Part shown: positions 1 to 4,614 of the stretch, in pieces
Numbering within the stretch: the stretch's first letter is position 1
Layout: each line of letters begins with the position of its first letter
Virus record (IMG/VR): IMGVR_UViG_3300006305_000063
Coordinates: 1 to 29,168 of that record
DNA length: 29,168 nucleotides
Origin: a virus
Reading direction: 5' to 3' (one strand)
Notes under the pieces: generated by a model
What the model was told of the DNA's origin: nothing
What the model saw: the letters and a program-made list of their open reading frames with translations, nothing else
Database searches by the model: none
Program-made: the position numbers and the translations under genes

Positions 1-125
1 TCTAGATCCTTAATTACTGTACGGTTACCTTGCCAGATGAATTCGTTCATCTCGTCTATAGTGTGACCGTGCTCTTCTCTGTACTCTTCCCATACAGTGT
101 CGTAGATCCAAGTATTTTCTGGCAT
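1..125 (-). CDS. Hypothetical protein, 3' part cut off by window edge
   Basis: The reading frame opens at ATG 125-123 and stays open to base 1, giving 41 residues (MPENTWIYDTVWEEY at the start); the C-terminus lies outside the window. The start is decided by a strong Shine-Dalgarno AGGAGGT ending seven bases before the ATG, one of the few strong ribosome sites in the small-gene block. The visible part is acidic and aromatic, with no motif I recognise. It follows the 61-residue gene by 12 bases. Its ribosome site lies in the 3' arm of a hairpin at 131-155, so translation or transcription of this gene could be controlled there. Function unknown. Confidence 0.65.
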   Translation of the reverse strand, partial: MPENTWIYDTVWEEYREEHGHTIDEMNEFIWQGNRTVIKDL

Positions 126-130
126 GAAAA

Positions 131-155
131 AGACCTCCTAAGCGAAAAGAGGTCT
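131..155 (-). terminator. Terminator-like hairpin that also holds the next gene's ribosome site
   Basis: In the minus-strand transcript, perfect 7-base arms AGACCTC and GAGGTCT enclose an 11-base loop and are followed at once by five T residues, the form of a rho-independent terminator. The loop contains the TAG stop of the 61-residue gene. The 3' arm overlaps the AGGAGGT ribosome site of the gene starting at 125. It could end transcription, hide the ribosome site, or both. The short stem (7 bp) and short T tract make termination uncertain. Confidence 0.5.
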
Positions 156-323
156 CATGTAGTCCTTGAACTCTTCGCATCTGTGCTTTGCTAGGACTTG
201 CATTTCTTTTTCTGTGATTACTATGTCGTAACCCTCTGCCTTCATCTCATCGTAGCATGCCTGTGCTACTCCTTTGTCTGTTAGGTCGTATTTGTGAAGT
301 GATACGTGCTTGAAGAATGACAT
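138..323 (-). CDS. Hypothetical protein, 61 aa
   Basis: A 61-residue charged protein beginning MSFFKHVSLHKYDLTDKG. It has no signal peptide or membrane span and no family I recognise. No Shine-Dalgarno is visible before the ATG; the leader from the putative promoter at 352-397 would be only about 20 bases. Its stop codon lies in the loop of the terminator-like hairpin at 131-155. It appears to be the first gene of a short unit that continues into the truncated gene at the left edge. The gene call rests on frame length, position and the promoter in front of it. Confidence 0.6.
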   Translation of the reverse strand: MSFFKHVSLHKYDLTDKGVAQACYDEMKAEGYDIVITEKEMQVLAKHRCEEFKDYMRPLFA

Positions 324-386
324 AAATGGTTTCTGAATTTGTTTATACTCTATTATTGCATTTTTTTATGCATAATGAAACCATTT
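324..386. repeat. 10-bp perfect inverted repeat flanking a promoter
   Basis: AAATGGTTTC at 324-333 and GAAACCATTT at 377-386 are perfect inverted copies separated by 43 bases. They bracket the -10 region of the putative promoter at 352-397 and end right at the ATG of the 61-residue gene. The half-sites are 53 bp apart centre to centre, about five helical turns. Operator half-sites are possible, but chance in AT-rich DNA cannot be excluded. Confidence 0.35.
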
Positions 387-397
387 GTGTGCCACTA
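352..397 (-). promoter_or_regulatory. Putative promoter 1 with TAGTGGCACA upstream element
   Basis: On the minus strand TAGTGGCACA (397-388) precedes an AATAAT -10-like box (357-352) by 30 bases. The -35 position (TTTCAT, 380-375) is poor. Two other intergenic regions carry the same ten-base element 29 bases before TATAAT (2012-2056, 3726-3770), and a variant occurs at 4022-4064. It would drive the 61-residue gene starting at 323. Confidence 0.45.
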
Positions 398-412
398 ATA
401 ATATCGGCACAC
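387..412 (-). other. Hairpin after the 44-aa gene stop
   Basis: The transcript can pair GTGTGCC (412-406) with GGCACAC (393-387) around a 12-base loop, directly after the stop of the 44-residue gene. There is no T tract, so it is not a classical terminator. It overlaps the TAGTGGCACA element of promoter 1. It may protect the 3' end, or be the chance result of the promoter element lying near a partial inverted copy. Confidence 0.35.
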
Positions 413-546
413 TATCTGTCTTTATCCTTCCTGATCCGTGTTATCTTTTTCTTATTGGACCTGTCTATATTCTTAATCTGATATCCATATGTGTTGAGAT
501 CGTCTGAATTGGCGTCTCCTTGGTCAATATTATACTTTTTAGGCAT
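412..546 (-). CDS. Small basic protein, 44 aa
   Basis: A 44-residue frame from ATG 546-544 to TAG 414-412, starting MPKKYNIDQGDANSDD and ending in a very basic tail with NKKKITRIRKDKDR. The start codon abuts the TAA stop of the 78-residue gene upstream (TAAATG), so translation is probably coupled. The lysine and arginine-rich C-terminus could bind nucleic acid, but that is only inference from charge. No family recognised. Confidence 0.5.
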   Translation of the reverse strand: MPKKYNIDQGDANSDDLNTYGYQIKNIDRSNKKKITRIRKDKDR

Positions 547-783
547 TTATTTCTCAGCGGGGACTAGTTCTCCTTCTTTTATACTGGCATGAAATAGTTT
601 ACCAACAGATTCCTCTTTTACCAAGGTCTGGACAAGCTTATTCTCGAATTTTTGTGGGTTTTCACACATAAATTCGTATTCTTTGTCGATATTTGTATTA
701 TATGTTGCAAATACTGACTTTTCGTCAATTCTTATAACATATAATGCCGAACTACCGAGGTTTTCGTAGGTTTTCACAAACAT
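547..783 (-). CDS. Hypothetical protein, 78 aa
   Basis: A 78-residue soluble protein beginning MFVKTYENLGSSALYVIRID, with alternating hydrophobic and charged residues typical of a small alpha/beta or all-beta domain. No membrane span or catalytic motif is visible and I do not recognise the family. No Shine-Dalgarno is present; the upstream leader is a T-rich tract (on this strand) made of degenerate 17-bp repeats. The 44-residue gene follows with no gap. A weak promoter-like TACAAT at 897-892 may drive the pair. Confidence 0.6.
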   Translation of the reverse strand: MFVKTYENLGSSALYVIRIDEKSVFATYNTNIDKEYEFMCENPQKFENKLVQTLVKEESVGKLFHASIKEGELVPAEK

Positions 784-883
784 TTAAAATTAAAAATTCT
801 TAAAAAACTCAGAATCTTAAAAAAATGACTTTTTTAACTTTCTGAAAAACTTAAAAAACTGAAAAAGTGACTTTTCTGTCTTT
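782..883. repeat. AT-rich degenerate tandem repeats, 17-bp period
   Basis: Consecutive 17-base blocks start at 799, 816, 833, 850 and 867. Blocks at 799 and 850 share CTTAAAAAACT; the block at 816 begins CTTAAAAAAA; the block at 833 matches the 850 block at 12 of 17 positions. The blocks at 782 and 867 are more diverged. The array lies directly upstream of the 78-residue gene. It may be a leader, a protein-binding array or simply slippage in A/T tracts. Confidence 0.4.
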
Positions 884-1106
884 CTGTAATAATTGTAGCA
901 CACCTCAGAGTGTTTTTGAGGGTTTATGCGGGTTTCGGGACATAAAGATATCCGCACTTGACATCTCATACATACCAGCCTAAGACGACAACTCTAGAGC
1001 ACCTTACCTATATTTAATTAATGATTAAGAATCAAAAGGATACTACCCTATACTACCTTATAATATCCCTTGGTATCACTGACGCTCTAACATCCGCAAA
1101 AGTACT
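784..1106. other. 323-bp gap between small genes
   Basis: No convincing gene. The gap holds the 17-bp repeats (to about 883), a weak minus-strand promoter-like site (TACAAT at 897-892 with CTCAAA 17 bases upstream), a possible 22-residue minus ORF at 905-973 beginning MYEMSSADIFM, and a short 10-bp tandem run (ATACTACCCT, ATACTACCTT, ATAATATCCC) at 1040-1069. I give none of these high weight. It is the largest non-coding stretch in the window. Confidence 0.5.
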
Positions 1107-1307
1107 CTAAAATCCTCCACCTCCACTCTTCCTCTTATCCACTACATCTACGTGAGAACACACCTCTGAAAACTGCATCCAAGTCTGTTTCATCTGACCA
1201 TAATCATCAAATACAATAGACCTACCATCAACAAAAGTTAACTTGTATTTGTGTCTATTGTATGGTTTATCTGATGTAAACTTATGTTCTTGTGTTGGTG
1301 TAATCAT
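1107..1307 (-). CDS. Conserved cyanophage-type small protein, 66 aa
   Basis: A 66-residue protein with KYKLTFVDGRSIVFDDYGQM near the middle, then SEVCSHVDVVDKRK and a GGGGF tail. The pattern of a KLTF-DGRS-VFD beta unit, an aromatic-rich middle, SHVDV and a basic, glycine-rich end resembles small proteins common in T4-like cyanophages; I recall the family but not a function. It starts with ATG 1307-1305, which overlaps the TGA of the upstream 48-residue membrane protein by four bases (ATGA). It is the last gene of a five-gene overlapping chain. Confidence 0.7.
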   Translation of the reverse strand: MITPTQEHKFTSDKPYNRHKYKLTFVDGRSIVFDDYGQMKQTWMQFSEVCSHVDVVDKRKSGGGGF

Positions 1308-1450
1308 GACTCTTTACAGTATGATGCATCTACTTGACATAGTTCATCGTATAGTCTTTGGTTTCTCTCACTTCTATCAATCTTAAGTGTTGTTCTTATC
1401 AGTGTCATAAAGAATAACCCTATGATGATATATGCTATGTAAGGTTTCAT
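1304..1450 (-). CDS. Membrane microprotein, 48 aa, N-terminal anchor
   Basis: A 48-residue frame from ATG 1450-1448 to TGA 1306-1304. Residues 4-18 (YIAYIIIGLFFMTLI) form one hydrophobic span, followed by a basic and then charged tail with two cysteines (residues 38 and 45). It overlaps both neighbours by four bases (ATGA) in the same operon, which strongly supports translation. Topology is probably N-out, C-in by the positive-inside rule. No family recognised. Confidence 0.6.
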   Translation of the reverse strand: MKPYIAYIIIGLFFMTLIRTTLKIDRSERNQRLYDELCQVDASYCKES

Positions 1451-1635
1451 TGTACTGTGTAACTCCAGTTGTTTGCTGATATGAATTCAAGTAGTTTAGC
1501 ACCTTCTTCGATGCTATAAACTACCTTCTCTCCTAGTTTACGATGTTGAGACATATTATTGTCTTCATACCATCTGATTGTAAACTTGTCTTGATTGCGA
1601 TTATACAAGAATTTATGGGGTTTTTTGGTTGTCAT
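1447..1635 (-). CDS. Hypothetical protein, 62 aa
   Basis: A 62-residue basic soluble protein starting MTTKKPHKFLYNRNQDKFTI. Residues 10-42 look like beta strands (FLYNRNQDKFTIRWYED, KLGEKVVYSI) and the C-terminal part like a helix (EEGAKLLEFISANNW). The ATG lies within the end of the upstream 48-residue membrane protein gene (23-base overlap), and its TGA overlaps the next ATG by four bases. Function unknown; operon structure supports the call. Confidence 0.6.
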   Translation of the reverse strand: MTTKKPHKFLYNRNQDKFTIRWYEDNNMSQHRKLGEKVVYSIEEGAKLLEFISANNWSYTVQ

Positions 1636-1759
1636 CGTTGAATGGGGATATAGTATATGCTCTGTTTGTCACATAATATAATACCAGTGTGAATAGTATC
1701 CCACCTAGTCCTATCCATAGTATAGGTGAGTGTGGGAAATCATATGTTGGAATGTTCAT
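1613..1759 (-). CDS. Membrane microprotein, 48 aa, single span
   Basis: A 48-residue frame from ATG 1759-1757 to TAA 1615-1613. A proline-containing N-terminus (MNIPTYDFPHSP) precedes one membrane span at about residues 13-31 (LWIGLGGILFTLVLYYV), then a short polar tail. The start overlaps the stop of the upstream gene by one base (TAATG) and the end overlaps the next gene by 23 bases. It has the same length as the membrane microprotein two genes downstream but no clear sequence match to it. Role unknown. Confidence 0.55.
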   Translation of the reverse strand: MNIPTYDFPHSPILWIGLGGILFTLVLYYVTNRAYTISPFNDDNQKTP

Positions 1760-1986
1760 TATACAGTACCTAGGTTTAAGTTCATGATGTCTCTGACTCT
1801 TTCTCTATCTAGTGAGTCTCCGTCTCCCCATGTCCAAGGATCGTCTGCTCTGAAGCATATCTCAAGATACTCTGCAGTTGCTTCTGCTATCTGTGGAATA
1901 GTTCTCTTGTTCTCTGGGTAGATACCATCTTTACCATAGAAAGAATGTACGTAGTCATAGAATGAGAAAAGTTGGTCTACTGTCAT
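1759..1986 (-). CDS. Conserved cyanophage-type protein, 75 aa
   Basis: A 75-residue acidic protein with FYDYVHSFYGKDGIYP near the N-terminus, an AEATAEYLEI helix, and GDSLDRERVRDIM near the end. The succession SFYG-GIY, an alanine/threonine/glutamate helix and GDS-DRE-VRDIM resembles a small protein that recurs in T4-like cyanophages; its function is not known to me. It is the first gene of a five-gene chain joined by overlaps of one to 23 bases. It lies 25 bases downstream of the -10 box of putative promoter 2. No clear Shine-Dalgarno. Confidence 0.7.
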   Translation of the reverse strand: MTVDQLFSFYDYVHSFYGKDGIYPENKRTIPQIAEATAEYLEICFRADDPWTWGDGDSLDRERVRDIMNLNLGTV

Positions 1987-2011
1987 GATAATGTTTGTTT
2001 GTTATGTACTT

Positions 2012-2056
2012 ATTATAGTCCATCTATGTGTATATGTGTAGTATCATGTGCCACTA
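2012..2056 (-). promoter_or_regulatory. Putative promoter 2: TAGTGGCACA-N29-TATAAT
   Basis: On the minus strand TAGTGGCACA (2056-2047) is followed by 29 bases and TATAAT (2017-2012). The -35 position 17 bases before TATAAT reads TACACA (4 of 6 to TTGACA). The stretch ACTATAATAAGTACATA around the -10 is identical over 17 bases at promoter 3. The upstream element encodes the last residues of the preceding gene. It should drive the chain starting at 1986. Confidence 0.6.
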
Positions 2057-2259
2057 TTCTTACTGGTTTCTTTTAACCACCAATAGTTGACATATGCTTT
2101 ATACTGATGTGACTTAAGTTTATGCTTACGTATGTGATCTTTCATACGTTCCTCGCCAAAATATTGATCGAACCATGCCTTGTTCAATCTGTCTGCTATT
2201 TCTGGCATTGGTTCAAAGTAATAGGGAAACTTATGTGCGATACCCATGTGTGGGAACAT
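2044..2259 (-). CDS. Hypothetical protein, about 71 aa, start uncertain
   Basis: The C-terminal portion of a longer open frame (open back to an ATG at 2478). I place the start at ATG 2259-2257 (MFPHMGIAHKFPYYFEPMPE) because the frame upstream of it overlaps the gene at 2294-2485, whose acidic, helical protein is more credible than the Ser/Thr/Lys-rich translation on this frame. Another ATG at 2247-2245 has AAGGA about 13 bases before it. The body is rich in aromatic and basic residues (RMKDHIRKHKLKSHQYKAYV). No family recognised. If the ATG at 2478 is used, the protein has 144 residues. Confidence 0.5.
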   Translation of the reverse strand: MFPHMGIAHKFPYYFEPMPEIADRLNKAWFDQYFGEERMKDHIRKHKLKSHQYKAYVNYWWLKETSKNSGT

Positions 2260-2293
2260 ATCCTTCTTACGTGATTGTATGATAGTGATCTTA

Positions 2294-2485
2294 CTAGATC
2301 TCGTCGTAGATGTCCCTGCCTTCGCTCTCTGAGTTGTAGTACTCTTCGAGGTGGTCTTGCCCTTTGTCGTTTGGGTTTTCCGAGTCGATGACACGTTGGA
2401 TTTCTTTTTTGATCTCGTCGTAGATGTTAACCCCTTGAGATTCTCCTTCAGTGCCTTCGCTGTGGTTGATTTTTTCATTTGTCAT
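2294..2485 (-). CDS. Acidic hypothetical protein, 63 aa
   Basis: A 63-residue very acidic protein with an internal repeat: NIYDEIKKEI at about residues 20-29 and DIYDEI at the end. The middle (DSENPNDKGQDHLEEYYNSE) is polar and probably flexible. The ATG overlaps the end of the upstream 42-residue gene. Most of the gene is also open in a second frame of the same strand (see findings). Codons in this frame end mainly in C, while the competing frame gives low-complexity sequence, so this frame is preferred. Function unknown. Confidence 0.5.
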   Translation of the reverse strand: MTNEKINHSEGTEGESQGVNIYDEIKKEIQRVIDSENPNDKGQDHLEEYYNSESEGRDIYDEI

Positions 2486-2603
2486 CGTACTGTTGTTCGT
2501 AATCGTACGCTTCCCTCACAACAACTGGAGCAACTACAAGATAAAACTCCTCCCACAGTTCAGTAGGATTAGGATGAAATTGTAGTTCCTCTTCATTTGC
2601 CAT
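2475..2603 (-). CDS. Small acidic protein, 42 aa
   Basis: A 42-residue frame from ATG 2603-2601 to TGA 2477-2475: MANEEELQFHPNPTELWEEF at the start, a short hydrophobic stretch YLVVAPVVV, then acidic YDYEQQYDD. It overlaps the upstream gene by 11 bases and the downstream ATG by several bases, consistent with the overlapping style of this block. The hydrophobic stretch is too short for a membrane span. No family recognised. Confidence 0.5.
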   Translation of the reverse strand: MANEEELQFHPNPTELWEEFYLVVAPVVVREAYDYEQQYDDK

Positions 2604-2757
2604 CGGTTAAACGTCTCAGTTGGTTGATCTCGTGTAGTATTCCCTCTGCCTTAGCGTCATCATCCGCATTCTTTGCTTTGATGTACGCTAGGACTAGATC
2701 TCTCATACTATCATCCACTTGTGAGTTCGAGGTAGGTTCGTTTGAGTTCTGTTTCAT
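2593..2757 (-). CDS. Small hypothetical protein, 54 aa, start uncertain
   Basis: With ATG 2757-2755 the protein has 54 residues (MKQNSNEPTSNSQVDDSMRD at the start). A later ATG at 2706-2704 would give 37 residues and begin just after the stop of the upstream gene. The core, MRDLVLAYIKAKNADDDAK followed by EINQLRRL, is a short helical segment of a kind I recall in cyanophage small proteins. Upstream codons reaching 2817 look like a shadow of the neighbouring gene. No strong ribosome site for either start. Confidence 0.5.
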   Translation of the reverse strand: MKQNSNEPTSNSQVDDSMRDLVLAYIKAKNADDDAKAEGILHEINQLRRLTDGK

Positions 2758-2962
2758 GTGAGTACAGTGTGTCTTCGTGCATCGCAATGTCTGGGTGTAA
2801 CCACTCAAAATACTCATCTGCTAGTGCCATAGCACGATTCATATCATTGTTTGCGATGTGCTCTTTAAACTTCTGCGTCATAATATCCATGATATCATCA
2901 CGTTGTTTAGAGATGCGTGCACGTTCGTTGTTAAAATCCTCTGGTGGCATTGTGTTGTTCAT
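2711..2962 (-). CDS. Hypothetical helical protein, 83 aa
   Basis: An 83-residue, mostly helical protein (NERARISKQRDDIMDIMTQK, then NNDMNRAMALADEYFEWLHP). The N-terminal half has heptad-like spacing and may form a coiled coil. It starts at ATG 2962-2960, overlapping the TGA of the upstream gene by four bases (ATGA), which fixes the start. No catalytic motif or membrane span. Function unknown. Confidence 0.6.
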   Translation of the reverse strand: MNNTMPPEDFNNERARISKQRDDIMDIMTQKFKEHIANNDMNRAMALADEYFEWLHPDIAMHEDTLYSHETELKRTYLELTSG

Positions 2963-3210
2963 CTTTTAGTTAGGAATAGTGTGTTGTTCAAATGATCATA
3001 TTGCTTAAACTCTACGTCCTTAGGTAACATGGATACTGCAGCTGCAGCAAACTCGTTAGGAAATTTACGGAACATTCTCCAAAATTTCTTCTCTTCGTCC
3101 ATGTCTAGTTCTTCACGTGGTAGTACACGCAACTCATACTCTCCCTTAGTGTATCTAAGACGAGGGTATGGTTGAATGAACTCTTTGATGTGATCAGATA
3201 GAAGATTCAT
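2959..3210 (-). CDS. Hypothetical protein, 83 aa
   Basis: I start this gene at ATG 3210-3208 (MNLLSDHIKEFIQPYPRLRY), 32 bases after the upstream stop; the frame extends back to a TTG inside the neighbouring gene but that part is a shadow. The protein has a beta-like segment (TKGEYELRVLPREELD), then a helical segment (EEKKFWRMFRKFPNEFAAAA). The last codons overlap the next ATG by four bases. Family not recognised. Confidence 0.6.
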   Translation of the reverse strand: MNLLSDHIKEFIQPYPRLRYTKGEYELRVLPREELDMDEEKKFWRMFRKFPNEFAAAAVSMLPKDVEFKQYDHLNNTLFLTKR

Positions 3211-3242
3211 GTGTGTATGTATAAGAGTACATGGTGGGTGGA

Positions 3243-3698
3243 TTATCTCATATAGAGATAACCTCCTGCCCAACCTACGTTTTTGTAATCAAATAGAAAC
3301 TCTCTATCCTTTCTCTCTAATAGATTGTATCTTACGTGCTTCGCAGGTTTTGCCCATCCTGCGGGTTTGTATACATCTCCTGTCTCTCTGTCTATGAATG
3401 CGTGTACTGAACCATTTCTGTACTCATTAGTTGGATTAGGACCCATGTCATCAAACTGTTGCTGTACGATCTTAAGATACTTACGTCCTTTCTGTATCAC
3501 ATACTTGTAAAGGTTAGCAGTATCGTTCTCGATCTCTTCGATTCTCTTTGCTGCGTAGATGCTGTATCCTTCTCTCATCTGCATTGCTCTGTATGAATCA
3601 AGTGAGTCTTGCTTGAAGTTCTCTTCTAGAGTCTCACATAGTGTCTGTGCGTACTCTTCGATGTTTGCCATTTCTTGTTGTAATAGTGCTGTGTTCAT
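3243..3698 (-). CDS. Conserved cyanophage-type protein, 151 aa
   Basis: The N-terminal 80 residues are helical with glutamate and glutamine-rich coiled-coil character. The C-terminal part holds VHAFIDRETGDVYKPAGW, then AKHVRYNLLERKDREFLF and the end WAGGYLYMR. A terminal unit of this kind (FIDR-TGDVYKPA-W, PAKHVRYNL, WAGGYLY-R) is one I recall from T4-like cyanophage proteins with no assigned function. The ATG is preceded by a good AGGAG nine bases upstream, and by putative promoter 3. It heads the operon that runs to about 2044. Confidence 0.75.
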   Translation of the reverse strand: MNTALLQQEMANIEEYAQTLCETLEENFKQDSLDSYRAMQMREGYSIYAAKRIEEIENDTANLYKYVIQKGRKYLKIVQQQFDDMGPNPTNEYRNGSVHAFIDRETGDVYKPAGWAKPAKHVRYNLLERKDREFLFDYKNVGWAGGYLYMR

Positions 3699-3725
3699 GA
3701 GTGGTGCTCCTTTGTGTATGTACTT

Positions 3726-3770
3726 ATTATAGTCGATATAAACTACGTTTCTACCTCTCTTGTGCCACTA
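3726..3770 (-). promoter_or_regulatory. Putative promoter 3: TAGTGGCACA-N29-TATAAT
   Basis: TAGTGGCACA (3770-3761) is followed by exactly 29 bases and TATAAT (3731-3726) on the minus strand, matching promoter 2 in both sequence and spacing. The -35 (GTAGAA) is poor. The leader to the ATG at 3698 is about 20 bases and contains AGGAG. A 13-base sequence just upstream (GAGTAGACAGTTA, 3786-3774) recurs upstream of promoter 4. Confidence 0.6.
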
Positions 3771-3780
3771 ATATAACTGT

Positions 3781-3957
3781 CTACTCGTATGATTCTAGCA
3801 TCCTCTCTAGTTTAGCGTAGAGTCTAGAGTGTGTTGAATGATAGTCACCCATCATCAGATTCATAAGATACTTGATCTCTGTAAGAGTGAATGTGTCTTT
3901 CATTGTTACCTCATCTGGTGTGATAGTAACAGGCATTCTAGGATACTTTTTCTTCAT
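3781..3957 (-). CDS. Small helical protein, 58 aa
   Basis: I choose ATG 3957-3955 (MKKKYPRMPVTITPDEVTMK); an upstream TTG at 3987 would add ten residues but is less likely. After a short N-terminal segment with a threonine/proline/acid-rich middle, the C-terminal half (LTEIKYLMNLMMGDY to LERMLESYE) is a helical hairpin with many methionines. It stands alone between promoter 4 and promoter 3, with a leader of about 60 bases and no clear ribosome site. Function unknown. Confidence 0.55.
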   Translation of the reverse strand: MKKKYPRMPVTITPDEVTMKDTFTLTEIKYLMNLMMGDYHSTHSRLYAKLERMLESYE

Positions 3958-4021
3958 TGTCAAGTGTAATAGGGTGCGAGAAAACAAACCTAGAAATTAA
4001 TCTGGTTGTTTTCCCACTATT

Positions 4022-4064
4022 ATTATAACGCATAAAAATCCCCTGTGCAAGAGATTGTTACACT
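4022..4064 (-). promoter_or_regulatory. Putative promoter 4: near-consensus sigma-70 plus upstream element
   Basis: TTGCAC (4050-4045), 17 bases, TATAAT (4027-4022) on the minus strand is a near-consensus housekeeping promoter. AGTGTAACA (4064-4056) lies 28 bases before TATAAT, a variant of the AGTGGCACA element at the other sites (7 of 9 bases). It should drive the 58-residue gene. Confidence 0.65.
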
Positions 4065-4079
4065 TTCCTAACTGTCTAC

Positions 4080-4093
4080 TCCGCAATTGCGGA
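4080..4093. repeat. 14-bp perfect palindrome TCCGCAATTGCGGA
   Basis: A perfect palindrome just after the stop of the 111-residue gene. As RNA it can form a five-pair stem with an AAUU loop, without a T tract. It may be a weak terminator, a processing site or a protein-binding site. It adjoins the repeated GAGTAGACAGTTA sequence. Confidence 0.4.
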
Positions 4094-4094
4094 A

Positions 4095-4430
4095 TTAGTT
4101 GTACGGATGTGATCTACTGTTGCGATCAGGGGTGGGTCTGCCTATAAATTTTGGATTGTTTTTTCTGTGATGATTGGATAATGGGTCACTGGTGCGGTGT
4201 AATACAGGATGATCTAACTCTTTTTCCGTAAGATGTATTCTTACATTGGGTAAGTCCTGCGGATATATACACCTTGCCACTTGATGTCTTCCCCATCTAC
4301 TATTCATAGATGCGGGTAGTTGTGTATCCATGAATATCATGGTAACATAATCTTCGCATATAAAATTGATGTAACCAACAACACCATCAATTACTATTGG
4401 TTGTAGTAATTGAAGATCACTCAACTTCAT
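4095..4430 (-). CDS. Hypothetical protein, 111 aa
   Basis: The N-terminal half is a small beta-rich domain (MKLSDLQLLQPIVIDGVVGY, then NFICEDYVTMIF) ending with a basic stretch and VARCIYPQDLPNVRIHLTEK. The C-terminal 35 residues are rich in histidine, asparagine, proline and arginine and look disordered. The beta-domain pattern resembles small cyanophage proteins whose role is unknown. The ATG overlaps the upstream coding region by 14 bases. Confidence 0.6.
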   Translation of the reverse strand: MKLSDLQLLQPIVIDGVVGYINFICEDYVTMIFMDTQLPASMNSRWGRHQVARCIYPQDLPNVRIHLTEKELDHPVLHRTSDPLSNHHRKNNPKFIGRPTPDRNSRSHPYN

Positions 4431-4614
4431 TGAATACTTTCCGATCTTTGTTTTCTGGTTTAGGGAGACGGAACATCTCTTTTAAATCATTAAGATCATC
4501 AAGTTGTTCTTGTAGTTTATCAATCTGTGCCTGTAAAATCTGGAAGTTCTGGTCGTTGTTGCTTTGCATCATTAAGATGTTGTTTATGGCGGATCGGAAT
4601 TCTTCTTCTTTCAT
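4417..4614 (-). CDS. Coiled-coil protein, 65 aa
   Basis: A 65-residue protein with a clear coiled-coil segment at about residues 20-48 (QNFQILQAQIDKLQEQLDDL is its core), flanked by an acidic N-terminus (MKEEEFRSAINNILM) and a charged tail. Such small coiled-coil proteins usually make oligomers; partner unknown. The first 98 bases overlap the end of the upstream 80-residue gene in another frame. The last 14 bases overlap the next gene. Confidence 0.6.
   Translation of the reverse strand: MKEEEFRSAINNILMMQSNNDQNFQILQAQIDKLQEQLDDLNDLKEMFRLPKPENKDRKVFNEVE

Noticed and set aside
782-883. CRISPR array
   Set aside because: The 17-bp blocks are contiguous, without spacers, and degenerate; no cas genes are present.
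905-973. 22-residue ORF (MYEMSSADIFM...)
   Set aside because: Too short, no ribosome site and no operon overlap; listed only within the intergenic description.
3211-3273. Longer N-terminus for the 83-aa gene at 2959-3210
   Set aside because: It would need a TTG start inside the end of the 151-residue gene, and the added residues are a frame-shifted copy of that gene's end.
3958-3987. TTG start extending the 58-aa gene by ten residues
   Set aside because: An ATG lies just downstream and the extension has no ribosome site or credible composition.
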